A DNA stretch of 64,000 bases from Telmatactis stephensoni (GCA_029948255.1 JALIZF010001705.1:62001-126000); one strand, 5' to 3'; shown: positions 12,031 to 23,817, counted from the stretch's first letter. Notes: generated by a model from the letters alone, not told the origin. Program-made: numbers and translations.

Positions 12031-12060
12031 TAGCGGTGACAACCTTTTTTGAAATAGGTG

Positions 12061-13782
12061 TATACCTAAATAAGCGTCAAAAGCACATGGTCATCATGGC
12101 GACCTGCAAGATGTCTCGCGATTCAAGGGTAAATATGATTTCTAGTACGCTCAAGCTACATACAAAAGCACACACTGTTCGCGGTAGACCCACACTAAAG
12201 ATGTTGAGCATTTTCGGAAGGGTCGGTCCGCGAAGTTTACGAGAGATCCAATTTACGAGCGAACATTTTTGAGTTTGTTTACGAACGTATTCGTTGAAAT
12301 ACCCAAGTCATCTAAATTGTATTGCTATTTGAAAGCTAAAAACCAAGAAAATAAAGGAAAGTTTGTGCTTAAATTCAACGTAGTCTAATAATTATAGTTA
12401 AAACATAGAGCAGTAGTTTTCATCTTTAATGATCACCAACTGTGAATCAATTCTGCTAATAATCCGTGTTGAAGTTGTAGAGTTGTGAGTATTGCAAATC
12501 AGTTATATTAAAGTTGGTTTGTTTCAAGGCAGGCAGAATTACCAACAATTCTTCTGTAAGTAAATGATTGGATTGTCACTCGGAAATGTGTTCGTTGGAT
12601 GTGAATGCTTCTGCGAGTGTAAAAATTTCAGATCTTAAAAACAGATAAACTTTAAAACACATTTATTTGTCTCTTCAAATTATTGCAAAAGTTGTTGTTA
12701 TTAATAAAGCAAATGAATCAAAATATCATGATTAAAATTGATTGATAGTACACTGCAGAAGTCAAATAAGTTAGTTTGAAAAAACCATTTCACGCGTAGT
12801 GACTATAAACAAAAATCAATTTTTAATCCGATGGGTCTTTCTTACCCTAGGCTCCAGGGGTTTATTATTCGCTTTCTTTAGAGAGTTTCTCTCTTATCAA
12901 GTAAATAAACGTCGGAAGGAGACGATAAACCAGGGTATAGGTATAGGGTATAGGTATAGGTATAGGGTATAGGTCTTTCTAGAAAAGAAGGCTAAGCCTG
13001 TATAAATGCGCTTTTAGGTCAAAGAGCACAGCAGAATAAACGAATGGAGAATTTAAAGGGACAATGTTAACAAAGAGAACTCATGATTTACTACATAGAA
13101 AGCCCGAGTTCACGCAGCTATGCGTCTTGTTTATTGTAATGATGTCACGGTGATAAAATTTTTCATGAATTCCGCTCTCAAAGCTTTAGGCTTTTTTTCA
13201 GCGCCAACGTTAATTGAATCAGCTATATACCACAAGCATAATGACATTTCTATTTTTACAACACTTGATACTAATCTCGCAATCTGATTGGTTGATTAGA
13301 ATGTGTCAATAAGAGAACAGACACACTGCTGACGCGTTTCGGGGAGCGCGCGCGTCTGATATATGAGCAACGTATTGACATTCGAATAGTTGTCATGCTG
13401 CTTTGCTTTTAAAATTATTGAGTCGAAACCTGATAATAAATTGTTATTTTGGGGTTAAAAAATTGCGCCTCGAATATTTCAAAATCTGTTTATACGAATT
13501 CGAATTTTTCCAAAATTCATATGCTACTAGCCAAAGTCCTAAATGTTAACGCCTTGTATGTCGTTTTAAAAGTTTAGGTCAAAAAACGCGTAAAATTGCT
13601 TGGAATCTAAAACGGTGACTTCATCGTTTCGTCGCTATGGTAACTCCGATGTAAACAAAACACATACCATTAAAAACTTCAGTCTTTATGTAGTAAGTGA
13701 ACGAAAGGTCATAACTGTAGGTGCTTTCATGTAAGAACTACAACCATTTCAAGTTGACCAGTCGAGCACTAGAGAAATTGTA
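12061..13782. other. Spacer with dispersed repeats, no gene seen
   Basis: It holds short GGTATAG tandem repeats at about 12935-12972. A stretch at about 13258-13320 (CAATCTGATTGGTTGATTAG, then GTGTCAATAAG) is shared with 45105-45165. No coding exon is supported. Confidence 0.5.
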
Positions 13783-13888
13783 GGTAGCTCGGTCTAGTTT
13801 TTTTCACGGTCAACTAGCGACGTTTAAACAGCCGTAGCTCCCGCTCCAGAGCGTCTTTTGCCAAGATCTTTTCACACTTGTCTAGATA

Positions 13889-14030
13889 GAGCGATAACAC
13901 TAAAACCGTGAAATAACTTAGCAACTAAATAGAGACAAATAGTAGCAAAACCCTTTGTTTTCTATTGTTTCATTAGTACTATTTGTACTTTTTAGTTAGT
14001 ACTTGTTTCACGGTTTTAGTGTTATCGCTC
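13889..14030. mobile_element. 142-bp TA-flanked MITE (GAGCGATAAC family), copy 1
   Basis: Ends are GAGCGATAACACTAAAACCG and its complement, flanked by TA on both sides. The centre reads CCCTTTGTTTTCTATTG. Other copies of exactly 142 bp: 15539-15680, 46380-46521, 50058-50199. The TA duplication fits Tc1/mariner-like or Mirage-like mobilisation. Confidence 0.88.
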
Positions 14031-14862
14031 TATAGAATGAAGTTTTTAAAAAAGTATATTTTATTGAAATCCGTTTTATTTTAGTGAAGAAATCATTATG
14101 TCGTCTTCTTTACTTAAAGCTCATTTTCGAGAAAAATCGGTCTAAACTTTTAGAGCCATATGTCCAACAGTAAAGTTGTTAGTTAGGTCTACATTCTGAG
14201 GAAGTGTCAAAGAAATCGTACTCATAGTTTTTGAATAAAAACGGTTTTATTTTTTTGCATACAAAAATTCATATGTTTTGTACTATTTACGATAACAACC
14301 CACTCTGCCAAGATACAACAAAATCCTTGCTCCCAGTTATTGCCAAGACTTAGTTCTACACTTTCTGTGATTTTCAATAGATTCGGCCAAGACAATGATT
14401 TTTAAGAGTGGTACAAGTCATGTAATATTTTTGTTCATTTTCTCGCAAAACCTGAAATTTTTGCTTCTGAACGCGCTAATTAAAAAATCGTCGATGAATT
14501 TTCTTTTAATTTCCGCTATTAATTATTCAGAATATGTCCAATTATGGTTCCAAGTTGGTAATCGAAAGAATACCTCTAAGGTGCTCAAATAAAATTTCAA
14601 ACTTAGGTATATTTGCATTTGCTTCTGCCGCGGTTGTTTTGCTAAAGCAGTGTTGATTTCGCCGTGTTTGAGTCACACATATTTGCATGCTTTTTCTGTT
14701 GTCACATTACGCACGTGCTGATCGACCTTGCGGAAATATTCAATTCGACGACAGGCTCACAATTTTGCATATTGACAGTTTTTTGACAAAATATCAGCTT
14801 GTCTTTGGCGGCGGTGGTTATATGCTTTCTTCAACATTTTCTTTCCACAACAGCAATTTTAC

Positions 14863-14999
14863 TAAGGCCTAGTTCAAACGTCGCATCTCACATGTGCTGA
14901 ATTCAATGTAAATGAGATGATAATGAGTAGAAACAAAAGATTTGACTAATTTGCTTTGAGTTTGGTACATGTGAGATGCGACGTTTGAACTAGGCCTTA
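14863..14999. repeat. Hairpin element, TAAGGCCTAG ends
   Basis: TAAGGCCTAGTTCAAACGTC at the left is repeated in inverted form at the right, arms about 30 bp, inside the loop of the 2 kb foldback. It looks like a separate MITE insertion. Confidence 0.75.
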
Positions 15000-15538
15000 G
15001 ACTTCTGTCGTCGAATTGAATACTTTACCGTTGGACGAGGGTGATAATGGGGGTACCCCAATATCAGTTAACTACTAATTTTTTTGCCAATTCTCAGTTA
15101 ACTACTAATTGCAGTTAATCATTAACTTATTGAAGTTAACTATTAACTATTATTTCTTAAAGCGAAAAAAATCAAATAATGACTAGAATTGTTCTTAACT
15201 TCAGCAGGTCAAGTCATTTAAGGGTGAACCTTGGTCAAATCAATAAATCTATAACACAAAATCACGTTAACTGTACCTAAAGGTCCCAATGGTACTCAAA
15301 AATCAGTTAACTGCTTAACTACTAATTTTTGGGCCAAATCTCAGTTTACTGCTATTTTTTTGGCCAAATCTCAGGTAACTGTTAACCCCATTAACACCCT
15401 CTTGGACATATGGCTCTAAAAGTTTAGACCGATTTTTCTCGAAAATGAGCTTTAAGTAAAGAAGACGACATAATGATTTCTTCACTAAAATAAAACGGAT
15501 TTCAATAAAATATACTTTTTTAAAAACTTCATTCTATA

Positions 15539-15680
15539 GAGCGATAACACTAAAACCGTGAAACAAGTACTAACTAAAAAGTACAAATAGTACTAATGAA
15601 ACAATAGAAAACAAAGGGTTTTGCTACTATTTGTCTCTATTTAGTTGCTAAGTTATTTCACGGTTTTAGTGTTATCGCTC
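15539..15680. mobile_element. 142-bp GAGCGATAAC MITE, copy 2
   Basis: Mirror copy of 13889-14030 in the right arm of the 2 kb foldback, flanked by TA on both sides. Confidence 0.88.
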
Positions 15681-15871
15681 TATCTAGACAAGTGTGAAAA
15701 GATCTTGGCAAAAGACGCTCTGGAGCGGGAGCTACGGCTGTTTAAACGTCGCTAGTTGACCGTGAAAAAAACTAGACCGAGCTACCTTAAACTGTTGCGC
15801 AAATGACCTCGCTTTCTTCATGCTTTGCACACCATCGTGAGACCAGCTATATAAATATTGATATAGATATA

Positions 15872-16159
15872 CACTTATTTCAAAAAACGTTGTCGTTGCT
15901 CAGAGCAACAAGCGTCAAACCAAGACCGAAATGAATGCTGGTTTTGTTTGTAATGTATTCAAATCAGACTCGTTTCTATTGAACTAATTACAAAATGTGA
16001 AAATTTTCAAGTCCTTGTTGGTATACCGCACTCAATTCTTTTGATAACAAGTCTTTTGTGAACACATCATCGATTATTAGCAGCACAAAACCAGCATTCA
16101 TTTCGGGCTTGCCTTGACGCTTATTGCTTTGAACCGTGACAACGTTTTTGAAATAAATG
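15872..16159. mobile_element. MITE with ends like the CACTA-like element
   Basis: Starts CACTTATTTCAAAAAACGTT and ends with the near complement, flanked by TA. Length 288 bp. The subterminal parts (AGCAACAAGCGTCAA, CCGAAATGAATGCTGG) are inverted on the other side. It encodes no transposase and probably depends on one with matching ends. Confidence 0.75.
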
Positions 16160-19012
16160 TATAAAAAATGTATTTGAGGAGTCCACGTCAAACTGCAACA
16201 ATTTTTCTCACTGCTTAAATGTCAAGGAAGGTGACATAAGCAACACGCTGAAATCCAAAAAAATCCCATGGGTGGAACATGCTGAAAATCTGGATTGACA
16301 ATTTTGAGCCATTGCCATAGTTTCTAAACGATAAAAAAGGAACCTTTTGGAATTTCTTTCAAAGAAAATTTATAGGTTATTAAAAAGTGAATGTTCAAAT
16401 CAAGCAAGCACACACGAAAATGTGTTATTTTCCATCACTTCGAGAGTTATATTACACGTACCGCAATATAGTTAAATGACGTTATAAAGATGGAGTACGC
16501 TAAAGCTGCAGAAATCCTAATAATAAAACAAGATAAAAAGAGTAATCAATCCAGTACCTCTGGCTGATGCTTAAAGACAGGGACATGATCTTTTAGACAC
16601 ACAACTTGCATTATATACAGGGTTCATAGCAGATGATATAGATATCTTTGAGGTAATAAATGGTAAAAATACTTTCCATACAACGAGATTATCAAGCTGA
16701 AATTGCGAAAGACTTCGGACCATCCAAAAATCGAAGTGAACTCGTGAATCGCTGGAAACCTCTTAAAAATGTGGTTATCCTGCCAATTCAAGCCGTCGAA
16801 TGTATACGTTTATAGTATTAGGGGTTGTTTACATGGCACTAAGATCATCCTAGCACTAGGATCATCTTAGCAGGCGAACCAACTTTACTTTTAGTTTACA
16901 TGACAATTTTCCGTCACCCGAAGCAACCCGTAGCAGAGTTTAAAGAAATGAGTGGCTACTAAGTCTATCATAGCGTCCTGGATCACCCGAACTGAGCCTC
17001 AACATTAGCGTTTCCTCATTCTAGTTGGCGAAGTATCTCTACTTTTTCCGTTTACCTGACCGAAATATACTCCTAGTGTTAGGATATTCCTACCGGCGAG
17101 ACAGGACGATCCTACAATTGTATTAGTAGGATGAACCTAGTACCCGAAGTGAAGACACAAATTTCCATGTAAACAGAATGCAGTAAATGTATAGCAGTAG
17201 TTGCAAAATCAAGGAGATACGAATTTTCAAAAATCGAAATTTTGTATGAAAACACTTGTGGTTATGCAAGAGATACCAACAAACTTGTGAAATTACATGA
17301 AAAAGCCGTTAGTATGAAATGACTGTAGCAATTCACAAAATACGTCATTTACACGTATAAGATTACAGAATACGTCTTGGTAACTGTCATATTCGCATTT
17401 AGCATGAAAAATCAGTTTAGAATAGTTATGTTACTAGCTTCTACCTCAAAATACCTCCAGGTGTCTGATTTTTCGAAAATGCGCCTAGTCTATTTTCTTC
17501 TTGAACTAACACTCAAAAACTAACTGTAAATGTTCATCATCAAAAATTTGATTTATAAGACGTGATTTGCGCGCGCGCTATAAAAACTTTGTGCGCGCTC
17601 TACTATTTTAAATCGAAAAAGTCAATTATTGCAAAAAGTGTTTGAGGCATTTTAGGGCAGAAGCTGGTATAAGACAACTTCGCTGAATCCGAAACCCAAT
17701 TCAGCTGCGATCTTCAGGGTTAAAATGGCGTATTTTGTGAAGTGCTATTATGACGTCATTATACCCGGTTGTACTATCAAGAATTTTTAGCAGTTTAAAC
17801 GTTTTAATGAAGATTTATACGTGAGTTGCAGCTATAAACTAGAGAAATATTAATTTATTAGGAGAACAGTTTTTAAAATCGCAAAAGGCATTTTTCAGTT
17901 ATCCCTACTTCTCATTCATCGATCGATCACTTCGTTGGAATCTGGCTGTCACTGAAATACCAACACTGTCAAAGAAATACCAACAATTAGACAAAGAAAC
18001 AAGTTTCCAAAAAAAATGTTCTTAAATGTCTTCCAATTTAGCAACGCAAGAAACAAGTCTCCACTAGAGCCACAAAGTTTTCCGGAGCCGGACTATTGAC
18101 CTGCCATACGTTACCAAGTTCAGCCACCTAGAACACAACTTTACTAAAATATAGTGTTACTTCGTTTATCCAGAGCCATAACGAGCCATACTAAAGGCAA
18201 GTTAAGCTTAATTGGTAATGTAAAGATAAGCAAGATTCGACAAAAAAGTTTGGACTAAAAACTTCAAATGTTCCGCAGTCTTCCAACTCTGTTTCTAATT
18301 CCACTGTAGATGTTCGTAGTGGTGTCGCACTCAAAATTCGGAGCTCCTGATTTTCAAATTCGTATATGCTGGCTAATTGAGAACCCTTTCTGGACATATC
18401 ATGAAAACTCAAGTGCGATACATGCTAAATTCACATCTAAGTCTACTTAAACACGCGCGAGTGATTCTGCGGCGAAGAGATGTATCGCCATTCTGGCAAC
18501 ATATAAACAGGTGTAATAAGTGTTAATCAAATCATAAATGATTGTAAACTACTGTTCCTAAAATAGAATAAAAGGTTAATTTGTTCATTTTAAACTGTAT
18601 CGGACTTCTTCTAAAATAGAGTACAGTTATTGTTAATTACAAACTGCAATGTACCGCAGTGCTCCTAAAAAGAGTACAATGAAACTATTGGCACATCTGT
18701 AAATATTTTGAAATTGCAATCAGGATCCATCAAATTCAAAGTTTTTAAAGTTTTTGTCTCTGATCTTTTCTTTTAATTGTAGACATTTCGCATATGGTGC
18801 TATACGCTGAACAACGTACTAATCTGATTTCTCATTTGTCCGTAAGACACTGCTTCTTTAGATTTCAACAGTACATTAATACAGGTATATTTCTGGTCTA
18901 CTATAAAAATATTAGTTGTTATCACACTTTTACTCAATTGTTTTATTTGGTTATTTAACACAAATTCTAAATAAATACGGTACTCATTTTCGTCGCACAG
19001 TCATATGAAGTA
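16160..19012. other. Spacer with weak foldbacks, no firm gene
   Basis: At 16826-17175 a weak inverted repeat (TGTTTACATGG ends, CCTAGCACTAGGATC-like words inside) looks like an old MITE. An open frame at 18191-18412 (minus) encodes a hydrophilic 73-residue peptide with a Thr/Glu-rich middle. It has no recognised family and no clear splice partners. Confidence 0.45.
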
Positions 19013-20027
19013 CCAGAGTACTAACACTATTAGCGTACAAACAGTACCAGCGTACTAACAGTACTAGCGTACTAACAGTACTAGCATACTAGAGTACTAG
19101 CGTACTAACATGCAGCACTAGCGTACTAACATGCAGCACTAGCGTACTAACAGTACTAGCGTACTAGAGTACTAGCGTACTAGAGTACTAGTATACTAAC
19201 AGTACTAGCGTACTAGAGTACTAGTGTACTAGCGTACTAATAGTACTAGAGTACTAGCGTACTAGAGTACTAGTGTACTAACAGTACTAGCGTACTAGAG
19301 TACTAGTGTACTAGAGTGATTTTCACCGAACTGTGAAATAGTTACTAAGCTAATAGACACTAATAGACTCTGCACCCATTGTTTTCTTTTGTTGCAATAC
19401 AACTATTAGACACTATTAAACACTGACTATTAGTAATTGTTTCACAGTCCGATGAAAATCACTCTAGAGTACTAACAGCACTAGCGTACTAACAGTACTA
19501 GCGTACTAGAGTACTAACAGTGCTAGCGTACTAGAGTACTAGTGTACTAACAGTACTAGCGTACTAGAGTACTAGCGTACTAACAGTGCTAGCGTACTAA
19601 CAGTACTACCGTACTAACAGTACTAGTGTACTAACAGTACTACCGTACTTACATTGCTAGCGTACTAACAGTACTAGCGTACCAACAGTGCTAGCGTACT
19701 AGAGTACTAACAGTACTAGCGTACTAACAGTACAAGCATACTAAAAGTACTAGCGTACTAGAGTACTAGCGTACTAACAGTACTACCGTACTAACAGTAC
19801 TACCGTACTAACAGTGCTAGCGTACTAACAGTACTAGTGTACTAACAGTACTAGCGTACTAACAGTACTAGCGTACTAACAGTGCTAGCGTACTAACAGT
19901 GCTAGCGTACTAACAGTACTAGCGTACTAACAGTACTAGCGTACTAACAGTACTAGCGTACTAGCAGTGCTAGCGTACTAGAGTACTAACAGTGCTAGCG
20001 TACTAGAGTACTAGCGTACACGCAAGT
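19013..20027. repeat. GTACTA array, left arm
   Basis: About 1.0 kb of 8-9-bp monomers (GTACTAGC, GTACTAACA, GTACTAGA) in mixed order. The sequence is full of the small palindromes GTAC, ACTAGT and GCTAGC. A MITE interrupts it at 19314-19464. Confidence 0.9.
19314..19464. mobile_element. TA-flanked MITE (GAGTGATTTTC family)
   Basis: 151 bp; starts GAGTGATTTTCACCGAACTG and ends with its near complement, TA on both sides. The centre holds CCCATTGTTTTCTTTTGTTG. Near-identical copies: 20701-20847 (inverted) and 31118-31268. Confidence 0.88.
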
Positions 20028-20564
20028 GACCAATCCTACGTATCCAGGATTTGAATCCAGGATTTGAAATTCCTATTGTGCCTATAATAACAATAAAACA
20101 CAAAATAGATATGTGATATGAATAATATTTACAAAGAAAAAAAGACATCGAAAATATTCATCTTTTATTTTAATCACATAAAGTTAAGCCTGAAGTACGA
20201 TGCTTATATGCCTAACAGAAGTTTTTCTTAAGAATTTGAGAAACTTACCCTGTTTAGTTTTCGAGTTATCGAACATAAAATATGTCACGCAATACTGTCA
20301 CGCACTTTATCACGCACTTTTAGAAGAAAACACAACTTTGGCTTGGTCTTTGCCGATAAATCCAATATTTTTGGGTATCTGTATCAAAGCATATGTAAAA
20401 GCATATGTCATAGCAATATGACAGATTACTTAGCGAAATTGGTTTGCGCATGACTACGCCATATGTTTTGTCAGTTCTGGAGACTTGTGGCACTTTCTGG
20501 TACTGGATTGCTAGCGCTCGTATTTGCATCATGCCGGCTAATTCGCCCCTGAAATCTCTCTCTG
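20028..20564. other. Spacer between the two inverted GTACTA arrays
   Basis: Unique-looking, AT-rich sequence with no supported gene. If the arrays are arms of a foldback element, this is its loop. Confidence 0.5.
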
Positions 20565-20700
20565 TGAGTACGCTAGTACTGTTAGTACGCTAGTACTCTA
20601 GTACGCTAGTACTGTTAGTACGCTAGTACTCTAGTACGCTAGTACTGTTAGTACGCTAGTACTCTAGTACGCTAGTACTGTTAGTACGCTAGTACTGTTA

Positions 20701-20847
20701 GAGTGATTTTCATCGGACTGTGAAACAATTACTAATAGTGTTTAATAGTGTCTAATAGTTGTATTGCAACAAAAGAAAACAATGGGTGCAGAGTCTGTTA
20801 GTGTCTATTAGCTTAGTAACTATTTCATAGTCCGGTGAAAATCACTC
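20701..20847. mobile_element. TA-flanked GAGTGATTTTC MITE, inverted copy
   Basis: 147 bp; reverse-complement orientation of the 19314-19464 element, TA on both sides. Each array therefore carries this element in mirrored orientation. Confidence 0.88.
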
Positions 20848-21104
20848 TAGTACACTAGTACACTAGTACGCTAGTACTGTTAGTACGCTAGTACTGTTAG
20901 TACTCTAGTACGCTAGTACTGTTAGTACACTAGTACTCTAGTACGCTAGTACTGTTAGTACGCTAGTACACTAGTACTCTAGTACGCTAGTACTGTTAGT
21001 ACGCTAGTACACTAGTACTCTAGTACGCTAGTACGCTAGTACTGTTAGTACGCTAGTACACTAGTACTCTAGTACGCTAGTACTGTTAGTACGCTAGTAC
21101 ACTA

Positions 21105-21245
21105 GGGTGATTTTCATAAACCTGTGAAATAAAACTTAGCTTATTAAACACTACTAAACTCTAAAGCTTTTGTTTTCTATTGTTTGAATTTGATTATTAC
21201 ACATTAATAGCTAAAATTTGTTTCACGGGTTTATGAAAATCACTC
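21105..21245. mobile_element. TA-flanked MITE, CCTGTGAAA subfamily
   Basis: 141 bp; GGGTGATTTTCATAAACCTG start and complementary end ACTC, TA on both sides. The centre is GCTTTTGTTTTCTATTG. A subfamily related to, but distinct from, 19314-19464. Confidence 0.85.
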
Positions 21246-22418
21246 TAGTACTCTAGTACGCTAGTACTGTTAGTACGCTAGTACGCTAGTACTCTAGTAC
21301 GCTAGTACTGTTAGTACGCTAGTACTGTTAGTACGCTAGTACTGTTAGTACGCTAGTACTGTTAGTACGCTAGTACTCTAGTACGCTAGTACTGTTAGTA
21401 CACTAGTACTGTTAGTACGCTAGTACTCTAGTACGCTAGTACTGTTAGTATACGCTAGTACACTAGTACTCTAGTACGCTAGTACTGTTAGTACGCTAGT
21501 ACACTAGTACTCTAGTACTGTTAGTACACTAGTACTCTAGTACGCTAGTACTGTTAGTATACGCTAGTACACTAGTACTCTAGTACGCTAGTACTGTTAG
21601 TACGCTAGTACACTAGTACACTAGTACTCTAGTACGCTAGTACTGTTAGTACGCTAGTACACTAGTACTCTAGTACGCTAGTACTGTTAGTACGCTAGTA
21701 CTCTAGTACGCTAGTACTGTTAGTACACTAGTACTGTTAGTACACTAGTACTCTAGTACGCTAATACTCTAGTACTCTAGTACGCTAGTACTGTTAGTAT
21801 ACGCTAGTACACTAGTACTCTAGTACTGTTAGTACACTAGTACTCTAGCACGCTAGTACTGTTAGTATACGCTAGTACACTAGTACTCTAGTACTGTTAG
21901 TACTGTTAGTACGCTAGTACTGTTAGTACGCTAGTACACTAGTACTCTAGTACGCTAGTACTCTAGTACGCTAGTACTCTAGTACGCTAGTACTCTAGTA
22001 CGCTAGTACTGTTAGTACGCTAGTACTGTTAGTACGCTAGTACGCTAGTACTGTTAGTACGCTAGTACTGTTAGTACGCTAGTACTGTTAGTACGCTAGT
22101 ACGCTAGTACTCTAGTACGCTAGTACTGTTAGTACGCTAGTACACTAGTACTCTAGTACGCTAGTACTGTTAGTACACTAGTACTCTAGTACGCTAGTAC
22201 TCTAGTACTGTTAGTACACTAGTACTCTAGTACGCTAGTACTCTAGTACTGTTAGTACACTAGTACACTAGTACTCTAGTACGCTAGTACTGTTAGTACG
22301 CTAGTACTCTAGTACGCTAGTACTGTTAGTACGCTAGTACTCTAGTACGCTAGTATTGTTAGTACGCTAGTACTGTTAGTACGCTAGTACTCTAGTATGC
22401 CAGTACTGTTAGTACGCG

Positions 22419-22921
22419 TGATTTTAATGATTGAAATCCTTCAGAGTTGCTTAATTTTTTACTCTAATTGCTTTTGGCAATTTGTACAATATTTGCTAGG
22501 CTTTGGTGCATATTCGGTACACGGTGGTACGTTTGCTCAGCGTACTAAGGATTTTTGAGCGTGAACTGCTAGCTTTTTCGTGCATGGTGTCATTTTATTT
22601 TGTATATAACGTCAGTCTGGTTAGCCTTTTCCACACGATCTTTGGGACGAGGGAAGAGGTTGCACATCTTGTTTAAGGGGCGATGAGTCTAAGCACATCC
22701 TGTAAAACGCACAGAAAATAGTTATTTCAAAAGGAAGAGGAACACATCGTCTTTGATAGCAATAGAGGTCTCGCCACGCTTATTTTCTGGTAACAAGGCC
22801 TTTGTGACCTCGTTCTCATGTACTAGGCAGCCATTTTTTAAAGTCGTCTATGCATAGATTGAAAACAAGCACAATACATGTTATAGCTATCTGACTTGAA
22901 CATTGAATGAACAACTCTGGT
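22419..22921. other. Spacer, nothing recognised
   Basis: No open frame of interest and no inverted repeat was noticed. Confidence 0.45.
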
Positions 22922-22925
22922 TTAA

Positions 22926-23469
22926 AGTGCTATTTTGATCAAAAATCGGTGAAATTTTATTTCGCAGAAACTTCGTGAAATAAATCTTCAAGCTGGGTCC
23001 ATTGATCACCAGTTAAAATGTCTTTTTGGTATTCAAAAGGGAAGTACTAGATTTTTAGCGTTCTTCTTAGGTGCCAGTGACGTCATCGACTCAACTCAAG
23101 GATTTACTCCTTACATTTCTTTGTATTTTATGACTTGAATTATTCTATTCATTTCTGCTCTAATAATTTTGCTGAAGAGTTTTTTTGCAGTTATTGTGTC
23201 AAGGTTAACTGCATGGCCATGCAGTGATCTTCAATTGAAAAAAAGTACACTGAGATATTTTGATTGCAAAATACAAAGAAATGTATGGATGCAACTCCAT
23301 GAGTTGAGTCGATGACGTCACTGACGCCTAAAAAGAACGCTAAAAACCTAGTACTTCCCTTTTGAATACCAAAATGGTATTTTAACTGGTGATCAATAGA
23401 CCTTTGAAGATTTATTTCACGAAGTTTCTGCTAAATAAAATTTCACCGATTTTTGATCAAAGTAGCACT
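22926..23469. mobile_element. TTAA-flanked foldback element
   Basis: 544 bp; arms of about 190 bp starting AGTGCTATTTTGATCAAAAA, complement at the right end, with TTAA on both sides (22922-22925 and 23470-23473). TTAA duplication is the signature of piggyBac-type transposition. No transposase gene is present. Confidence 0.82.
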
Positions 23470-23545
23470 TTAAGCACTTTTATCAAAACAACAAGCACTT
23501 AACAACATATTGCCGAGTAATAATAATAATATAATAATAAATTTG

Positions 23546-23817
23546 AATCCTCGATTCCGGAAAAGATGGCGTCGCGCGTTGCATTTTGGGAAAATGTACC
23601 AAATTTAGTTGAAGACCAAATGTAAACAAACATGGCGGCGAGCGACATTTCGCTGAAAGAACCTGATATTTTTGGCGCAAAACGTACTAAAGATATCGAA
23701 GTTTTGACAAAAGCTGAAGCAGTGAGATGGCTCAGATGCAGAGGCTGTCGGAATTTAAATTTGGTACATTTTCCCAAAATGCAACGCGAGACGCCATCTT
23801 TTCCGGAATCGAGGATT
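23546..23817. repeat. Palindrome enclosing a possible captured first exon
   Basis: Arms of about 62 bp (AATCCTCGATTCCGGAAAAG... and its complement) surround about 150 bp. An ATG in a good context (AAACATGGCGGCG) lies just inside the left arm. Confidence 0.75.

Larger units (their letters stand above)
1896..12060. mobile_element. Large CACTA-like DNA transposon, 10.2 kb, two genes
   Basis: The ends are CACCTATTTCAAAAAAGG... at 1896 and its exact complement ending at 12060; the outer 32 bp are identical and a TA lies outside each end. Similarity resumes inside the hairpin insertion at 11843-12030: the stretch starting CACAGGAAAAAATTTC on the left is found inverted at 11818-11842. CAC...GTG ends and a two-base target are typical of the CACTA-Mirage-Chapaev group, and the encoded protein resembles tnp2-type transposases. 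Inside, from the left: a 33-bp array, a minus-strand accessory gene, a divergent promoter region at 5795-6091, a plus-strand transposase and an 83-bp array. No disabling change was noticed in either gene, so the copy may be recent. Confidence 0.85.
1520..13225. mobile_element. Possible outer transposon that received the CACTA-like element
   Basis: A TAGCTATTTCAATTAACG end at 1520 is matched in inverted form at 13225. Both ends continue into a similar subterminal stretch containing GCTGAAAA and AAGCCTAAAG. TATA flanks both ends. The ends resemble, but differ from, those of the 10.2 kb element lying between them. The simplest reading is an older element of about 1.5 kb (1520-1895 plus 12061-13225) into which the larger one jumped. 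Divergence of the ends and lack of an empty site keep this tentative. Confidence 0.4.
13783..15786. mobile_element. 2.0 kb foldback element with 385-bp arms
   Basis: Arms 13783-14167 and 15402-15786 are near-perfect inverted repeats starting GGTAGCTCGGTCTAG. Each arm contains the same 142-bp MITE at the same place. The loop contains another hairpin (14863-14999), a copy of ATTCAATTCGACGACA inverted at both sides of that hairpin, and an AT-rich tract with many GTTAAC/AGTTAACT words (15060-15400). No transposase gene is present. Confidence 0.85.
20565..22418. repeat. GTACTA array, right arm (opposite orientation)
   Basis: About 1.85 kb of the complementary monomers (GCTAGTAC, TGTTAGTAC, TCTAGTAC). 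Two MITEs interrupt it, at 20701-20847 and 21105-21245. The orientation is reversed compared with 19013-20027. Confidence 0.9.

Noticed and set aside
19013..22418. GTACTA arrays as a CRISPR array
   Set aside because: No unique spacers, monomers of 8-9 bp, eukaryotic context.
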